From assembly GCA_003117195.1 (NCBI GenBank), contig BDSI01000018.1:410230-474229 (forward strand): 64,000 bases of DNA. The letters run 5' to 3'. Positions 39,001 through 49,934 of the stretch are shown here, piece after piece. Each line of letters starts with the position of its first letter. Positions within the stretch are counted from its first letter, which is position 1. The translations under genes were made by a program, and so were the position numbers. The notes below the pieces were generated by a model, which had not been told where the DNA came from, made no database searches, and saw only the letters and a list, made by a program, of their open reading frames with translations. This stretch comes from Eudorina sp. 2006-703-Eu-15 (lineage: Eukaryota; Chlorophyta; Chlorophyceae; Chlamydomonadales; Volvocaceae).

Positions 39001-42000
39001 TGTGCTCCTTCCTGTCCACAGGTATGCCGTACGCGGTCTGCTGGACGGCCTGGTTCCGGAGCGCCTCCACGCCGCGGTGCCGCCGGCGCCCGACCGCGCG
39101 CTGCCGCCGCAGCCGCCCCTGGCCGCCGGCCTGACGCCCCCCGCCCTGGCGGAGGCGCTTGGGCAGGTGCTTGGGCTCACCGTGAGGCCGCCGGGGCGGG
39201 CGCCGGCGCCGGTGGCGGCGTCGGTTCCGGTTCCGGCGGCGGCGGCGGCGGAGGTGGATTCGGGTGCTGACCTAGCTGCCAACGGCGGGGGCGGCGGGGG
39301 CCTGCCTGCCCAGCTGAAGCGGCTCCGCTGTGTGGGGGCGGCGGTGCGGGAGCTGGTGGGACTGGATCCGGAGCGGGAGCTGCCCGAGCAGGTGTGTGAG
39401 CTGTGGCCCCGGGCCGTGGCGGGGTGCGGGGTGGTGGGGCATAGGACATTGGTAGACATATTCAAACTGAGTTGCTGCCAGAGCAAAGGTCCGGGGTTGG
39501 GGGTGTTCGTGGGGATGATAGCGGTGGGAGGGAGGAGGCAGCGGGACATAGCCGGGTGTGACTGCTGATCTACGGCCGCGACTTGCGACATGACTGCACC
39601 ACCCACCCACCCACCCAACCCCACATCCGCCCATTCCCCTCACCTGGTACCGTATTCCGGCTGTCTGTCTGTTCATGTGCTGTGATGACGGCGGCTGCAG
39701 GTTCGGGACTACTGGTCGGCTCTGCTTGCGGAGCTTCAGGCCACCGCCGCCTCCCCCGACTGCCTCAGCCTCCGAGACCAGCTCCGGAGCCCGCTCACTG
39801 ACGCCCTCGCGTACTTTGGGGCGGCGGACGGACTGCTGGCTGCGCTGAGGCAGCAGGAGCAGGCGGCGGCGGCGGCCGGGACGCGCCCCGCGGGGCGGGG
39901 CCGCGGCAACGGTAACGGTAACGGCAACGGCACGAGCAACGGGGAGGGGGAGCTGGTGCATGTGAGCAAGGAGCCAAGCGGTATGTCCACACCCGCGGAG
40001 GTGGAGGTGGAGGTGAGGCGGGGACAGGGGAGTATGGATTGGGGAACCGATACGTGGCACAGGAGTCAATACGCGACCCAAGTTACTTACCATACATACC
40101 TGAATTGTGCGCTCACTGTTACCTCGGGCGACCGCGTCGCCGCCGGACCCATCCCGGACCAACCAACGCGCGACAGCACGAGGACGGACCACACCCCAGA
40201 CAGCACAAATTATCGAGAACGTAGTACTCACCTGCGCAAATGGGACGAAACGCGGACGGTCGGCGAGGCGAACGGAAGACAGGGGAGGGGGAGGGAAGGG
40301 TATAGGAAATTGGTCGACAAAATCAAACTGCGCTGCTGCCAGAGCAAAAGCCCGGTGAAGGGAAGGGGGGAGCAGGACGGGGCCGGGCGTGTGCGTGTGT
40401 GTATGCGTGTTGTGTATCGGGGCCGGGGCCGGGAAAGAAGCAACCCAGGGTCTGTACGTCAGTAACCACTTTCCAGTTACCAGTTTTCGGGCAGATGTTG
40501 GCCACATGGGCCGCCCTTGTTTCCTCACCGCACTCGACTCGCCTCTGGGGGGAACGCGAGCCGGCGGCGTGTGTTTAGAAATGCAACCCGGCGTGTGTTT
40601 AGAAATGCAACCCGGCGTGTGTTTAGAATTGCAACCCGGCGTGTGTTTAGAAATGCAACCCGGCGTGTGTTTAGAATTGCAACCCGGCGTGTGTTTAGAA
40701 TTGCAACCCGGCGTGTGTTTAGAAATGCAACCCGGCGTGTGTTTAGAAATGCAACCCGGCGTGTGTTTAGAAATGCAACCCGGCGTGTGTTTAGAAATGC
40801 AACCCGGCGTGTGTTTAGAAATGCAACCCGGCGTGTGTTTAGAAATGCAACCCGGCGTGTGTTTAGAAATGCAACCCGGCGTGTGTTTAGAAATGCAACC
40901 CGGCGTGTGTTTAGAAATGCAACCCGGCGTGTGTTTAGAAATGCAACCCGGCGTGTGTTTAGAAATGCAACCCGGCGTGTGTTTAGAAATGCAACCCGGC
41001 GTGTGTTTAGAAATGCAACCCGGCGTGTGTTTAGAATTGCAACCCGGCGTGTGTTTAGAAATGCAACCCGGCGTGTGTTTAGAAATGCAACCCGGCGTGT
41101 GTTTAGAATTGCAACCCGGCGTGTGTTTAGAAATGCAACCCGGCGTGTGTTTAGAATTGCAACCCGGCGTGTGTTTAGAATTGCAACCCGGCGTGTGTTT
41201 AGAAATGCAACCCGGCGTGTGTTTAGAAATGCAACCCGGCGTGTGTTTAGAATTGCAACCCGGCGTGTGTTTAGAATTGCAACCCGGCGTGTGTTTAGAA
41301 TTGCAACCCGGCGTGTGTTTAGAAATGCAACCCGGCGTGTGTTTAGAATTGCAACCCGGCGTGTGTTTAGAATTGCAACCCGCCCGCCCGCCCGATCCCA
41401 GGTGGCAATATACTTACCATAGAACCTGCGAGGAAAAACTTACCAGATGCAGGCGCGCGTGTGTATATGTATGTACGGCACAGCTGTGAGCTCCCTCTCA
41501 GGCAGCGAGTCGGCAGCAGGGCGACGGGGGGCAACTGTACTCAAGCCGTGATGTGTGGCTTGGGCTTTCGGTGTTGACGGACGGTGTATGGGTGACTTGG
41601 GCACAAATCCGCGCCCCCTGCATGAGTGCATGTGTATGGGTGTTTGGATAAGAGACTCGCCCGCCCCGCCCCGTATGGGTATGTGATGCATGTACATGTA
41701 TGCAGCTGGGCGGCGGCGGCGGCACGGACGCGGTGCTGTTGGTGCTGCCCAGCCGCCACCACGACAGCCTCCGAGAGCTCCGGAACCAGGCCCGAAGACT
41801 GGCGCTGGCGCTGGCCACCCGCTTCAATGCGGCGGCGGCGAGGGTGCAGGACGCGCGAGCTGCGGAGGTGGCGCTGACGGCGGCGGCGACGTCGGCCGCA
41901 GCCGCCGCCGCTGCCGCCGCCGCCGCTGAGACCCCGTCGACGCCGGCGCAGGTCAGCGCCGGCGGCGCCGCCGACTCTCCAGCCTCCCGCGCTACCACCG

Positions 42001-44067
42001 ATGACCTGGTCATGGTGGACGTGGCGGGGATGACGTCGGTGTCAGCGTCGGCCTCCGAAACCACATCCCCAGGCGCCGGCGCCGCGACGGCGGCCATGGA
42101 CGTGGACATCGCCGCCGCGTCGGCCTCCGAAGCTGGCGGCGGCGGCGGCGCCGCCGCGGTGGGATCGGGGGCCGTGTGGCAGCTGGGTCTGGGTTTGGAG
42201 GTTCAGCTGGATGCGGCGGCCCGCCACCGCTCCCCGGGACTGAGGGAGCTGGTGGTGGGGATGCTGCCGGGGCTGCTGCGGCTGCAGGACGTGCCGGGTA
42301 CGTGAGGTGCCGTACACACCGTACACACCGTACACACGCACTTGCCCACACCACTCCCGCGGACGGGGGCCACCCGGGCATCCCCCCTCGAGAATGTACG
42401 GCAGATAACCCGCGGGTAGCGGCGTTTGGCTGTACGGCATGTTGTTGGAGGTTTGTAGGCTTGGCTTCACGGCTCGATGACGCTGCACAAGGGAAATTTG
42501 GGTTTTTGAAAACGAAAAACAAAAATAAAAACATGTGCATTTACCAGGAATACCGGTATACCAAGGGAATGAAAGAGAGAGGATGGAAGAAAGATAAGGA
42601 AGAAAGAGAGTGAAAGAGCACATTCATAGCGGCAGAACGTTATTACGGCGCCTCGCATCCACTCATCCTCTCCCCCACCCACCCACCCATCCTGGTCCTG
42701 CCCCCGCCCCTTTCCTCTCCAAGGCCCCGAGCTCCAGAAGTTCGCCAAGGAGTCACGGGCGGCGCTACTGGTGGTGCGGTGCCTCTCCCTCACCACACAC
42801 GCCCCCGGCGGCCCGGCGGCGGCGATGCTGGCGGCGGCGCTAGACGCGCTGAGCGCTGCGGCGGTGGTGGAGGTCCCCTGGAGCGCGCGCGCTGCCGCGC
42901 TGTCGTACGCGCAGACGCTGTGGTTCCGCCACGCGCCGCTGCTGGTCGCGGCGCAGCTCCGTCGCCTGCAGGTGGGGCAGCTAGCTTGAACGGATAGCTT
43001 GAACGGATACGAACCGGGACGGCGACGGCGGCTGTCTAATTGGGGTTGATGATGACTGTGGTGGTGGTGGTGGTGGTGGAGGTGGTGGTGGTGGTGGTGT
43101 GTTCATGTGTGGGGAGGCTGCTCGCGCTGCTGTTGCTGTGGTGCTTCGCCACTGCTGCTGCGGCGGCAGCGGGTGCGATGAGGTCGAGGTCGAGTTTTGT
43201 TGATCCCATTCTCCCAACCACTCGCCTTCATTTGGCAGCGGACCCGTCATCGTTACCTGAGGCGCCGGCCTCTTTCCCGCAGTACGGTACGGTGCGGTAC
43301 GGTACGGACACCATTCGGCACGGAGGTGTGCAGAGTGTTGTCCGCCGCCCTTCTCTCACCAAGGTTCTTTCCCGATGGACCGCCCTGCCCCCTGCGTAGA
43401 CACCCACACGCCCAGGCCCCAAGGTACCGTAGTCGGATCCTTGATCCCTGCCATTGCTCTGTAGTAGTGACGAGGAGTGACGAGGCTGGCTCGCCTGTGT
43501 CCCTCCTCCTCCCGCCCCCGTTCCCACCCCCCTCCCCGCGTCGACGCGTGGCGGCGGCGGCGGCAGGACGTGGTGGCTGCTCGGCTCCAAGACGCCAAGG
43601 CGGAGGTCCGCTCCCTGGCCGCCGCCACCCTCTCCGGACTGCTACGCGGCACGTCGCCGGAGGACCTGGCCGCGCTCCGGAACCAGCTGCTCCTCAAGGC
43701 CGCCAGCCTCTTCGGCGCCGGCCGCGGCGGCCGCCGCCGCAGCACCGCCACCGCCTTCGCTGCTCCCTCCGCCAGCCCCCAGCAGCTGCAACTCGAAAAG
43801 TTCGGGTGCGTGGCGGGGCTGTCGGCACTGCTGATGTCGTACCCGTACGACGTGCCGTACTGGGTGTCGCCGGTGCTGATGGCGCTTGTGCGGGCGGCGG
43901 GCGGTGGGGAGCGGGACGGGGCGGTGCGCAGTGAGGCGGGCTGGGCCCTGGGGGAGTTCCGGAGGACGCACGAGGCGGAGGCGCTGGAGGAGCTGCGGGG
44001 CCGCATGGACCCGGACGACTGGGACAGCTTCACGCAGGCCACCGGCACCTCGTCGTACTTTGTGTAG
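24097..44067 (+). CDS. PSME4: Proteasome activator subunit PA200/Blm10 (PSME4), 25 exons
   Basis: Exons: 24097-24281, 24609-24711, 25193-25331, 25659-25857, 26523-26653, 26999-27144, 27628-27793, 28090-28512, 28859-29610, 30200-30500, 31040-31352, 31749-31901, 32647-32821, 33617-33775, 34296-34463, 34875-35015, 35920-36751, 37246-37534, 37762-37966, 38259-38578, 39022-39391, 39701-40012, 41706-42297, 42724-42971, 43567-44067. All introns are GT..AG and all phases join, giving about 2,440 residues. PA200/Blm10 is a HEAT-repeat dome that caps the 20S proteasome in nucleus and cytosol and promotes ubiquitin-independent degradation, including of acetylated histones. Family hallmarks seen: LPWRPLMGVLQRLHG (exon 3), WLREWVTAWDG (5), IDWRPHLPHLFATI (6), LLEQYYHPSN (7), MRGLLLGLLSMLPDF (14) and LGEFRRTHEAE with final TSSYFV (25). 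The end is a HbYX-like tail (Y-F-V) that should dock in an alpha-ring pocket. It is longer than plant PA200 (about 1,800 residues) because of Gly/Ala/acidic inserts in exons 8, 9, 17, 21 and 23. The start has a good context (GCCATGG). The donors of exon 14 (33775 or 33783) and exon 15 (34463 or 34460) are ambiguous; phase favours those listed for exon 14. Confidence 0.95.
26411..26472 (-). repeat. Intronic dispersed element, acceptor-facing copy (intron 4)
   Basis: A near-complete copy containing TTGAATATGTCTACCAATC preceded by GCGGCAGCAGCGCAG. It ends 50 nt before the 3' splice site of exon 5. Orientation is given relative to the GGTATAGGAAATTGGTAG form. Confidence 0.85.
26854..26918 (-). 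repeat. Intronic dispersed element, acceptor-facing copy (intron 5)
   Basis: It shares CACCGGACC..TTACTTTGCTG, GCGCAGTTTGAATATGTC and a decayed CTCCAGGTCCCTGTACCCC end with the copy at 26411. It ends 80 nt before exon 6. Confidence 0.8.
28029..28087 (+). repeat. GTCT/GTCG tetranucleotide tract
   Basis: Tandem GTCT then GTCG units directly before the acceptor of PSME4 exon 8 (28090). Confidence 0.9.
29978..30011 (-). repeat. Intronic dispersed element, partial copy (intron 9)
   Basis: ATGTCCACCAATGTCCTATA followed by a C-rich run: the terminal part of the element only. Confidence 0.7.
30816..30854 (-). repeat. Intronic dispersed element, partial copy (intron 10, first)
   Basis: CAGTTTGAGAAATTGTCTACC then AATTTCCTATACTCCCC. 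Two further degenerate copies follow in the same intron at about 30900 and 30969. Confidence 0.75.
30900..30953 (-). repeat. Intronic dispersed element, degenerate copy (intron 10, second)
   Basis: TTTGCCCTGGCAGCAACGAA is followed by CGTCTTCCAATTTCCTGCAC, keeping the element's order. Confidence 0.65.
30969..31000 (-). repeat. Intronic dispersed element, partial copy (intron 10, third)
   Basis: ATGTCCACCAATCTCCTGCA followed by a pyrimidine tract. It ends 39 nt before exon 11. Confidence 0.65.
31376..31430 (+). repeat. Intronic dispersed element, donor-facing copy (intron 11)
   Basis: GGGTACAGGAAATTGGTAGA, then a T-rich spacer and GTGCGCTGCTGCCAGAGCAG. It begins 23 nt after the donor of exon 11, in the opposite orientation to the acceptor-side copies. 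Confidence 0.85.
31983..32096 (+). repeat. G-rich minisatellite in PSME4 intron 12
   Basis: Imperfect tandem units of GGTTGGGGAAGC / GGTTGGGGAGGG. A second array of GGGTGGTGGCTCCAGGGTGG-type units follows at about 32374-32442. Confidence 0.85.
33396..33430 (-). repeat. Intronic dispersed element, partial copy (intron 13)
   Basis: TTTGAATATGTCTACGAATT then TCCTATACCCC. Confidence 0.8.
34228..34260 (-). repeat. Intronic dispersed element, partial copy (intron 14)
   Basis: AAATATGTCTACCAATTTCC then TATACCCC. It ends 35 nt before the exon 15 acceptor. Confidence 0.8.
34464..34512 (+). repeat. GGGT tetranucleotide tract at a splice donor
   Basis: About 12 GTGG/GGGT units starting at the donor of PSME4 exon 15, so several in-register GTGGGT donors are available. 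Confidence 0.9.
34760..34790 (-). repeat. Intronic dispersed element, partial copy (intron 15)
   Basis: CTCTGGCAGCAGCGCAGCTT then CAATCAGTCT. The inner half is preserved and the ACCAATTTCC end is lost. Confidence 0.65.
35025..35204 (+). repeat. GGGGGA/GGGGA purine array (PSME4 intron 16)
   Basis: About 180 nt of G-runs separated by single A. It has strong G-quadruplex potential on the coding strand, just after the donor of exon 16. Confidence 0.95.
35213..35850. mobile_element. Possible inverted-repeat element filling much of PSME4 intron 16
   Basis: A donor-facing end (GGGTATAGGATATTGGTAGA at 35213) and an opposed end (AATCTCCTATACCC at 35838-35850) bracket about 640 nt. The interior contains a GT tract and one TTTAGAATTGCAACCC motif at 35443-35468. 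This is the clearest place where both ends of the dispersed element occur in one intron. The right end is only about 14 nt, so the pairing is tentative. Confidence 0.4.
35443..35468 (+). repeat. Single copy of the TTTAGAATTGCAACCC motif
   Basis: Flanked by GT-rich sequence and CCGCCCG, like the copy at 48269. It shares its core with the 24-bp array at 40566. Confidence 0.85.
36857..36878 (+). repeat. Single copy of the TTTAGAAATGCAACCC motif
   Basis: Lies in PSME4 intron 17, flanked by GT tracts. Confidence 0.85.
37672..37716 (-). repeat. Intronic dispersed element, degenerate copy (intron 18)
   Basis: TGCTCTGGAAGCGGCGCAGA, then TATATACCAATTTCCT. It ends 45 nt before the exon 19 acceptor. 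Confidence 0.7.
39439..39494 (+). repeat. Intronic dispersed element, donor-facing copy (intron 21)
   Basis: GCATAGGACATTGGTAGACA, then TTCAAACTGAGTTGCTGCCA and GAGCAAAGGTCCGG. It begins 47 nt after the donor of exon 21. Confidence 0.88.
40298..40354 (+). repeat. Intronic dispersed element, near-complete copy (intron 22)
   Basis: GGGTATAGGAAATTGGTCGA, then AATCAAACTGCGCTGCTGCC and AGAGCAAAAGCCCGG. It is the best reference copy for the family. Confidence 0.9.
40566..41381 (+). repeat. 24-bp tandem array, 34 units (PSME4 intron 22)
   Basis: 34 head-to-tail 24-bp units with core TTTAGAAATGCAACCC. The units are identical except at one dimorphic position (GAAATG or GAATTG). Because 24 is a multiple of 3, two forward frames stay open (repeating GVCLEMQP or RRVFRNAT), but the array lies between coding exons 22 and 23 and is interpreted as intronic. 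Single copies of the core occur elsewhere in the window. Confidence 0.97.
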
Positions 44068-44977
44068 TACATATGCAGTACACACGTAGTACAATGGTAC
44101 AGGGCCGTGTGCGATGGGAGACGATGGATCCTAACGATGCGAGCACGGGATGATGGCTGCTGCAGCGGCGGCGGTGATGATGTGGCATGTGCGATGCCGA
44201 GTGCGGAGGAGGGCCTTATTGGGACGGGCATTATCCAGCAGGTGCAGAAGGTGTTGTGTTGTGTCGTACACGCGGCGGATTGGTGGATTGGTGGCAGAGC
44301 GCCCCCGATCTGGGTGATGGCGGCCCCGACACGAGTTGCGGCGCGGGTGTCATGTCACGATGGGGGCCGATGGAGGGGTGCCGGGCGGGAGTGGGAGTGG
44401 GAATGGGAATGGGAATGGGAATGGGAGGGGTGTTGCTACAAACTGTGGCCCTGGCGAGGTTCCGCGGGCCGTAGCCGTTGTACGTTGCGGCGGTTGACTG
44501 ACGGTTGGCCCCCTCCTAAAGGAAAACACGGTAAACGGCGGGTTAAACCGCAAGGCGGCCGTGTCGCAAGGGGCGCGTTGGCCCCTACCCACCCCACCCA
44601 TCTCTGCACGGCGGTTTGCGTGGTGGTGGTGATGGCGAGGGGTAGGTGAAACGCGCTGCACGGCATACGGTAGGAATGCTGCTGCTGCAGCCGCCTTCTG
44701 GTGCCATCCTTAGCTTGCCCTAGCCGTCAGCAGGTGCACCGGTTCACATGTATCAGTAGCAGGCCATGTCCTGGCAGGGCAATGGCCTAACAGGGCAATG
44801 GCCTAACAGCGGTCACAAGGACCCACCGCCGATCTGGCAGCCCCAAGCAGGAGACCACCGGAACGGGGTATCATTATTTAGCCCGGAGGAGGACACGGTG
44901 GGTACAGTACTTCGTAAGAGGAAGTAAGAGGAAGGGAGGGGGGGGCCGTGGCAGGCAGCGACGCGGACGGACCGCAC
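44068..44977 (+). other. Probable PSME4 3' untranslated region
   Basis: From the stop codon to the first downstream TGTAA. It has no credible frame and contains a GGGAAT/GGGAGT hexamer repeat at 44388-44432. The extent is inferred from the signal only. Confidence 0.5.
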
Positions 44978-44982
44978 TGTAA
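44978..44982 (+). terminator. TGTAA polyadenylation-type signal for PSME4
   Basis: The first TGTAA downstream of the PSME4 stop, about 910 nt away. TGTAA is the usual polyadenylation signal in volvocine algae, and cleavage would be expected 10-20 nt downstream. Confidence 0.5.
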
Positions 44983-47015
44983 CAATATGCGGTACGACAC
45001 CTCTCCGGCGCCCTCGTGTCCAGAGTGCCGTACGAAGACGAGAAACACGGCATCCCAGGGGTAGATGGAGCCAAATCAGTCCCCCACCTACCACCCACCA
45101 CACGCACACGCACGCGCACGCACACCCCGTTTCGGCGACGTGTTGAGGCAAACTTGTTACTGCCTGCTTGCCACCGCAGACACATTTCAAAGATGCAGCC
45201 CGCATCACCACCCTGCGCACACATCCCTAGGGGGCTCCCGCCTCCCTGCCCGCGCCAGAAGGGTGGACAGCAGTTCCACAAAACAAAATGCTCCCGAAGA
45301 AGCCCTTGCGGCACACGGCCGGCCTACCGCCCCCTGTGACCTCGAAAACCGGCGGCGCTGCCACAAGCCATGCCCTGAAAGTCGGCCCGCCTCGTCCTCC
45401 TCCTCCTCCGCCTCCTCCTCCTCTGTGCAACCCGGGCTCTGGAGACATCTGGCCGTCCAGGGAGGGAGGCAACGTCCGGCGGCGGCGGCACACGCCGACC
45501 CGCGTCCAGACCCCCTCCCTTTCCCTCCCCGCACCGAACCGCCTCTTCAAACACATGCAGGGATCACAAGGGCAACGTTCACAACCCGAACTCCCAGCCA
45601 CGAATCGTCCCGAGCCCCAACTGCGGGCGCTGCCAGCCCTGCTGCCAAACGAACCCGCCTCCGGTGGGAGCCTGCGCTGCCGCTCCTTCAGCACCCCCTT
45701 CAGCGCCCTCCCACCCATTTCCCCCCCCCCCCAAACGTAAAATGCTGGCGCCCCGCATGAAATAGCCGCAACCCGAAACGCACCCCGGGTGAGCTTCATT
45801 TGCTGCATGCCGCCCGCCCGCTCCGCCCTCGGCCTGCTGCCGGCTGCGTCGGGGCGTCACCGCTAGCCCCCTGGGGGGGCGGGGCCGGGGGGAAGCAGCC
45901 CCCGGCTCTGCCTACCGGACCTGCAATCCTGCGCCCTCACCCCCAAACCGCACCTCCTCACGTAACCCAACGCCCCACCTCCGCCCCCTTCCACCGCCCC
46001 GGCCCCACCCTCAAGACCTCATCCCCCAGGGTTCAACACCCCCCGCCCACACACGCACACCGCCCCCAGAAATATGCACTATACGGCAACACATCGGCTG
46101 CGATGTGCTGTCAGAAGTTTGCGAGGTCTCTCTTTCCGAAGCCATGGCGTCCTCGTCCGCTACGCACTAGCAAGTACGGGTATTATAACAGCTCACGAGC
46201 ACCCACACACCCACACCCACACGAGCTCTTACACGCACACAGCCGCACGCGCACCCACGCACACGAATAGTAGCCGGGCCCTCCCAACCCCGTCCCTCGC
46301 ACCTCGACATGGGGGTGGGGGGGGGGCGGATGGGAAGGCAGGCGCCGACGGGTTGAGTCGCACGGGCGCGCCGCGACCGCCTCACCGGGCTGTGGGTGGG
46401 CGGGTGGGGACTGGGGAGCGGCCGCCAGCACAGCCGCCACCCACCCCGTCACCCGCGGGGGGCTGTCGGGCGCTGTCGGGCGCCGGCGGGCTGGGACCCC
46501 CCGGGGACGAGCGGGGACGTCCGGGGACAGCTCGGCCGACATGTGCCGCTGAAGACCCTCGGAATGCCCCTTAAGTATTCGCATTCGAGTATGACGGCTG
46601 CGTGGTAACCCAACCGACAACCGACAACCGACAGACATATATGTAACCATATCGATGCGGCGCTCACCGTTGCCCCTCCTCCCCCTCCTCCTCCTTCTCC
46701 TCCTCCTCTTAATCCTTTCTCTGTATTTGAATGACAACGCGGAATGCGTGGCCTGCCCGCCCAGCCAGCCCGCCAGCTCCAGCCAGCCCGCCAACCCCAG
46801 CTCAGCTGGCTGCTAGGCCACTCGATACCCCTGCTGCGGCGGCCGAAAGCCCACACACGTTATGCTTCACAATCCTGATTGTTACTATGAATGCACGCCC
46901 TCATGAATGCGCCATGCAGCCCCGCCCCGCTCAGGGAGCCGCCCGCCACACAACCCCCACAAGTGTGTTTCGCCGCCGGTGACCCGTCCTTGACACCTGC
47001 CGTGCCGCGCGCACA

Positions 47016-47180
<165 letters not shown>

Positions 47181-48268
47181 CTCTTGAAGGTCACCTTGTC
47201 AAAGGAAGGACCTTCACTCACAAACAGCCTTGCAAGGGGGGCGGGAGGCGTCACCACGACCACCACCACCACCGCCGCACGAAGACCGCCCCTCTCACGC
47301 CACATGCCGCACCTCACCTCACCTTCCCTTGCCACGCTGTACTGCCGAAATGCACCACAACCCGTCACCACCAGGTAAATCCGGTAAACAGCCAGCCACT
47401 GCGCTTCGCATCCTCGACCCCGCCCGCGCCGGCGCCGCCCTCCTCTACCTTCCAACCCCCGCCCCTCTGTTCCGCGGCTGTCAGCATTCCACCGTCCCCT
47501 CTCCTCCCCAGCATCGCCGCCGTCACAGCACCCAGGACCCAGGACCAGACGACACAGCGCCACCAGGGGCCCCCCGAAAATGTGCCCACCGCCCTCCCCC
47601 TCGCCGTAACAAAAGACCACACACTCGCGAGCAAGCCGCATCCGCGCAGCGGACCTCCCCCCCAACTGCTCAAACTGCTCGAAAGGGCAAAGCCGACGTC
47701 CCCCGCACCCCCACACGCCTAAGTCCTTCAGCCACACCGCCAGGATAGGAAGAATCATGAATGCCCTGCCGCCAGCTCCCCGCCCTCCACCCTGTTCCTC
47801 ACGCTCACCTTGCGTCCCACCCGGGCGGCCCGGGGGAAGCCCCCGGTCCGAGGACGCCGACCCTTTGCCACAGCTTGCTCGCCGCAAACCTCCCCGCCAG
47901 CCTCCCCTTCGGGAAGTGGGAGAGGGAGACCCCCTCCCTGAACCTCCCAGAGCCGCCCCTGGAGCTCGGCAGCGAAGTCATGAGGGCAGGGCCCCGGGGT
48001 GAGGACCCACGGGTCAGACCGCAGAGTGGGCGGCCCGCCCCCTCCCGCCCCCTCCCGGCACGCGCTGGGACACGCGCCCGCGCTCCAACCGTGTCGAGGA
48101 CGCCTCATGACGGCTCTTAGCGGGGGTCACCCTTTGAGCGTCGCTGCCTCATGTCTCCCATTTCTGATCTGAGCCCCGCCCGCCGCCGCCCGCGTCGCCG
48201 CATCAGCCGCCGCCGTCGGCACGCCATCATCAAACATCCCCACCCGACGAAATCGTGCGTGTGTGTGT

Positions 48269-48289
48269 GTGTGTTTAGAATTGCAACCC
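48269..48289 (+). repeat. Single copy of the TTTAGAATTGCAACCC motif
   Basis: Flanked by GT tracts and a CCCG repeat. This intergenic copy shows that the motif is not confined to introns. Confidence 0.85.
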
Positions 48290-49688
48290 GCCCGCCCGCC
48301 CGCCCGTGTGTGTGTGTGAGAGTGTGTGTTTTATTCTTCCTTCCCCAGGCGGAATGTAGGGGTAAATGCCACCCGGTGTCCCCAGCAGTCCCAGCAGGAG
48401 CGGCACCGGCCCCCCGCCCCGCCCCGGCCCCCAAGGTGACAACGGCACCAGCACGGGCGCCTTGCTCGGTGCATCCGGGACGCGTGTGGCGTGGCGTGGC
48501 TTGGTTCGCGCCCGTCCCGCGCAGTGCCCGGTGCGGGAGGGGGCGACGTCGCGCCGCCCGCCGGGGGCGACCCCCAGCCCGGGGGCCCGCCGCGGAGTAT
48601 TATACTTATTCAGCAACGTCAACAACGTACTGTGCGACCAACAGCGACCCAACATCTGCGACGCCAACATCACGACCCACGCTCCCCGTTGTTACCTCGA
48701 GAACCGGGTGCCGGGAGGGTCAGAGAGTCGTCTCAAAAGTGAAGCTTTGGGCGCGGTGGGCGTGAGTGGACTGCCACAATGCAGCTGTCCAGCACACTCA
48801 GCTCTGGGGACGGCTGAGAAAGCGCCCTCCCCAAGGAAAGTTCGGGGCCACCATCCCCAGCACCACCACCTGTCACCACCCATCACCACCCATCACCACC
48901 ACCGGGCTTTATAACGGCGCATGGCCAGCGGCCCCGCACCTGACCGCACTGAGAACATGTGCGCAACCCCACCCCACCCCACCCCCGCGTTGCCACCATC
49001 CCGTTCACTAGCATGCCCTTCTTCCGACCTTGCTGCAGTCCCGATGAATCCCAACGGTAGCTGCCGTACCGCCGTACCACCACCACCGCTCAGCTACGCC
49101 CAGCTGTGCGGTCGGGCACCCAACCCAGCCCGAACTTCGCCATCGCAATAAACGGTCTCCGACTGCCCAGTGACTGCCTGTCACACTGACGGACTGACTG
49201 ACTGACGGACAGCTCGCTGCGTCCCGTCTGCGTTCTCGACACCGCCCTGCTGCAGACACGGGGAGTGGAGGTGGGAGGTGGGGGCCCCGCGGCGGCGCCA
49301 TGCGGCCAACCCAACCTCACCCGCGACCCGACCCGCCCCAAACGCGACCTCGATCGCGGACCGAGCAGCGGCATTGCATTTCCCGACACAACTGATCTCG
49401 CGGAGGGCTGCAACACGACAAACGAGACGGAGCAGCACAGGGAGGAGCATCGAGGAACCAACAGGTAACGGGTCAACAGCCACCCGGGGGTGGCCCCGGA
49501 ACTGCAAAGATGACAACGGCAAGGGATGCTGAACTGTGCGCGACGCGTTGAGCCCACGGCTACGGCAGTCGACACATACACACACACACACCCCTTTGTT
49601 TTCGTAGAGATACCGCGGTGCTTTCCAGGCCGCGCGAGTGCTCTAGGTCGAGCAAGGGGGGATGCGGCCCCTCACGCCCCTCTCCCTC

Positions 49689-49772
49689 CCCCGCAAAGGG
49701 AGGAGAGTGCTTCGGCGGTCTTTCCGTTAGGGCTGGGTTAGCAGCCCTTGGCCAGCGTCAGGCCCGGTCAGA
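49689..49772 (+). repeat. Dispersed repeat, copy 2 (first copy at 11930-12015)
   Basis: It shares GTTAGGGCTGGGTTAGCAGC and flanks with copy 1, and is again followed by a CA tract (49788-49811). Confidence 0.8.
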
Positions 49773-49895
49773 TATGTAACAACCACACATACACACACAC
49801 ACACACACACACGGGTTGATGCGCCCAACTGGGGGCAGCCCCGGCCGGCCTGGCGCCCGTAACGACTACGCTGCCTCGCTGGGGGCTGGAGACAT

Positions 49896-49934
<39 letters not shown>

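Noticed and set aside
40389..41489. A forward frame encoding repeated GVCLEMQP
   Set aside because: The 24-bp unit keeps the frame open by arithmetic. PSME4 exons 22 and 23 join in phase 0 without it, so it is intronic repeat.
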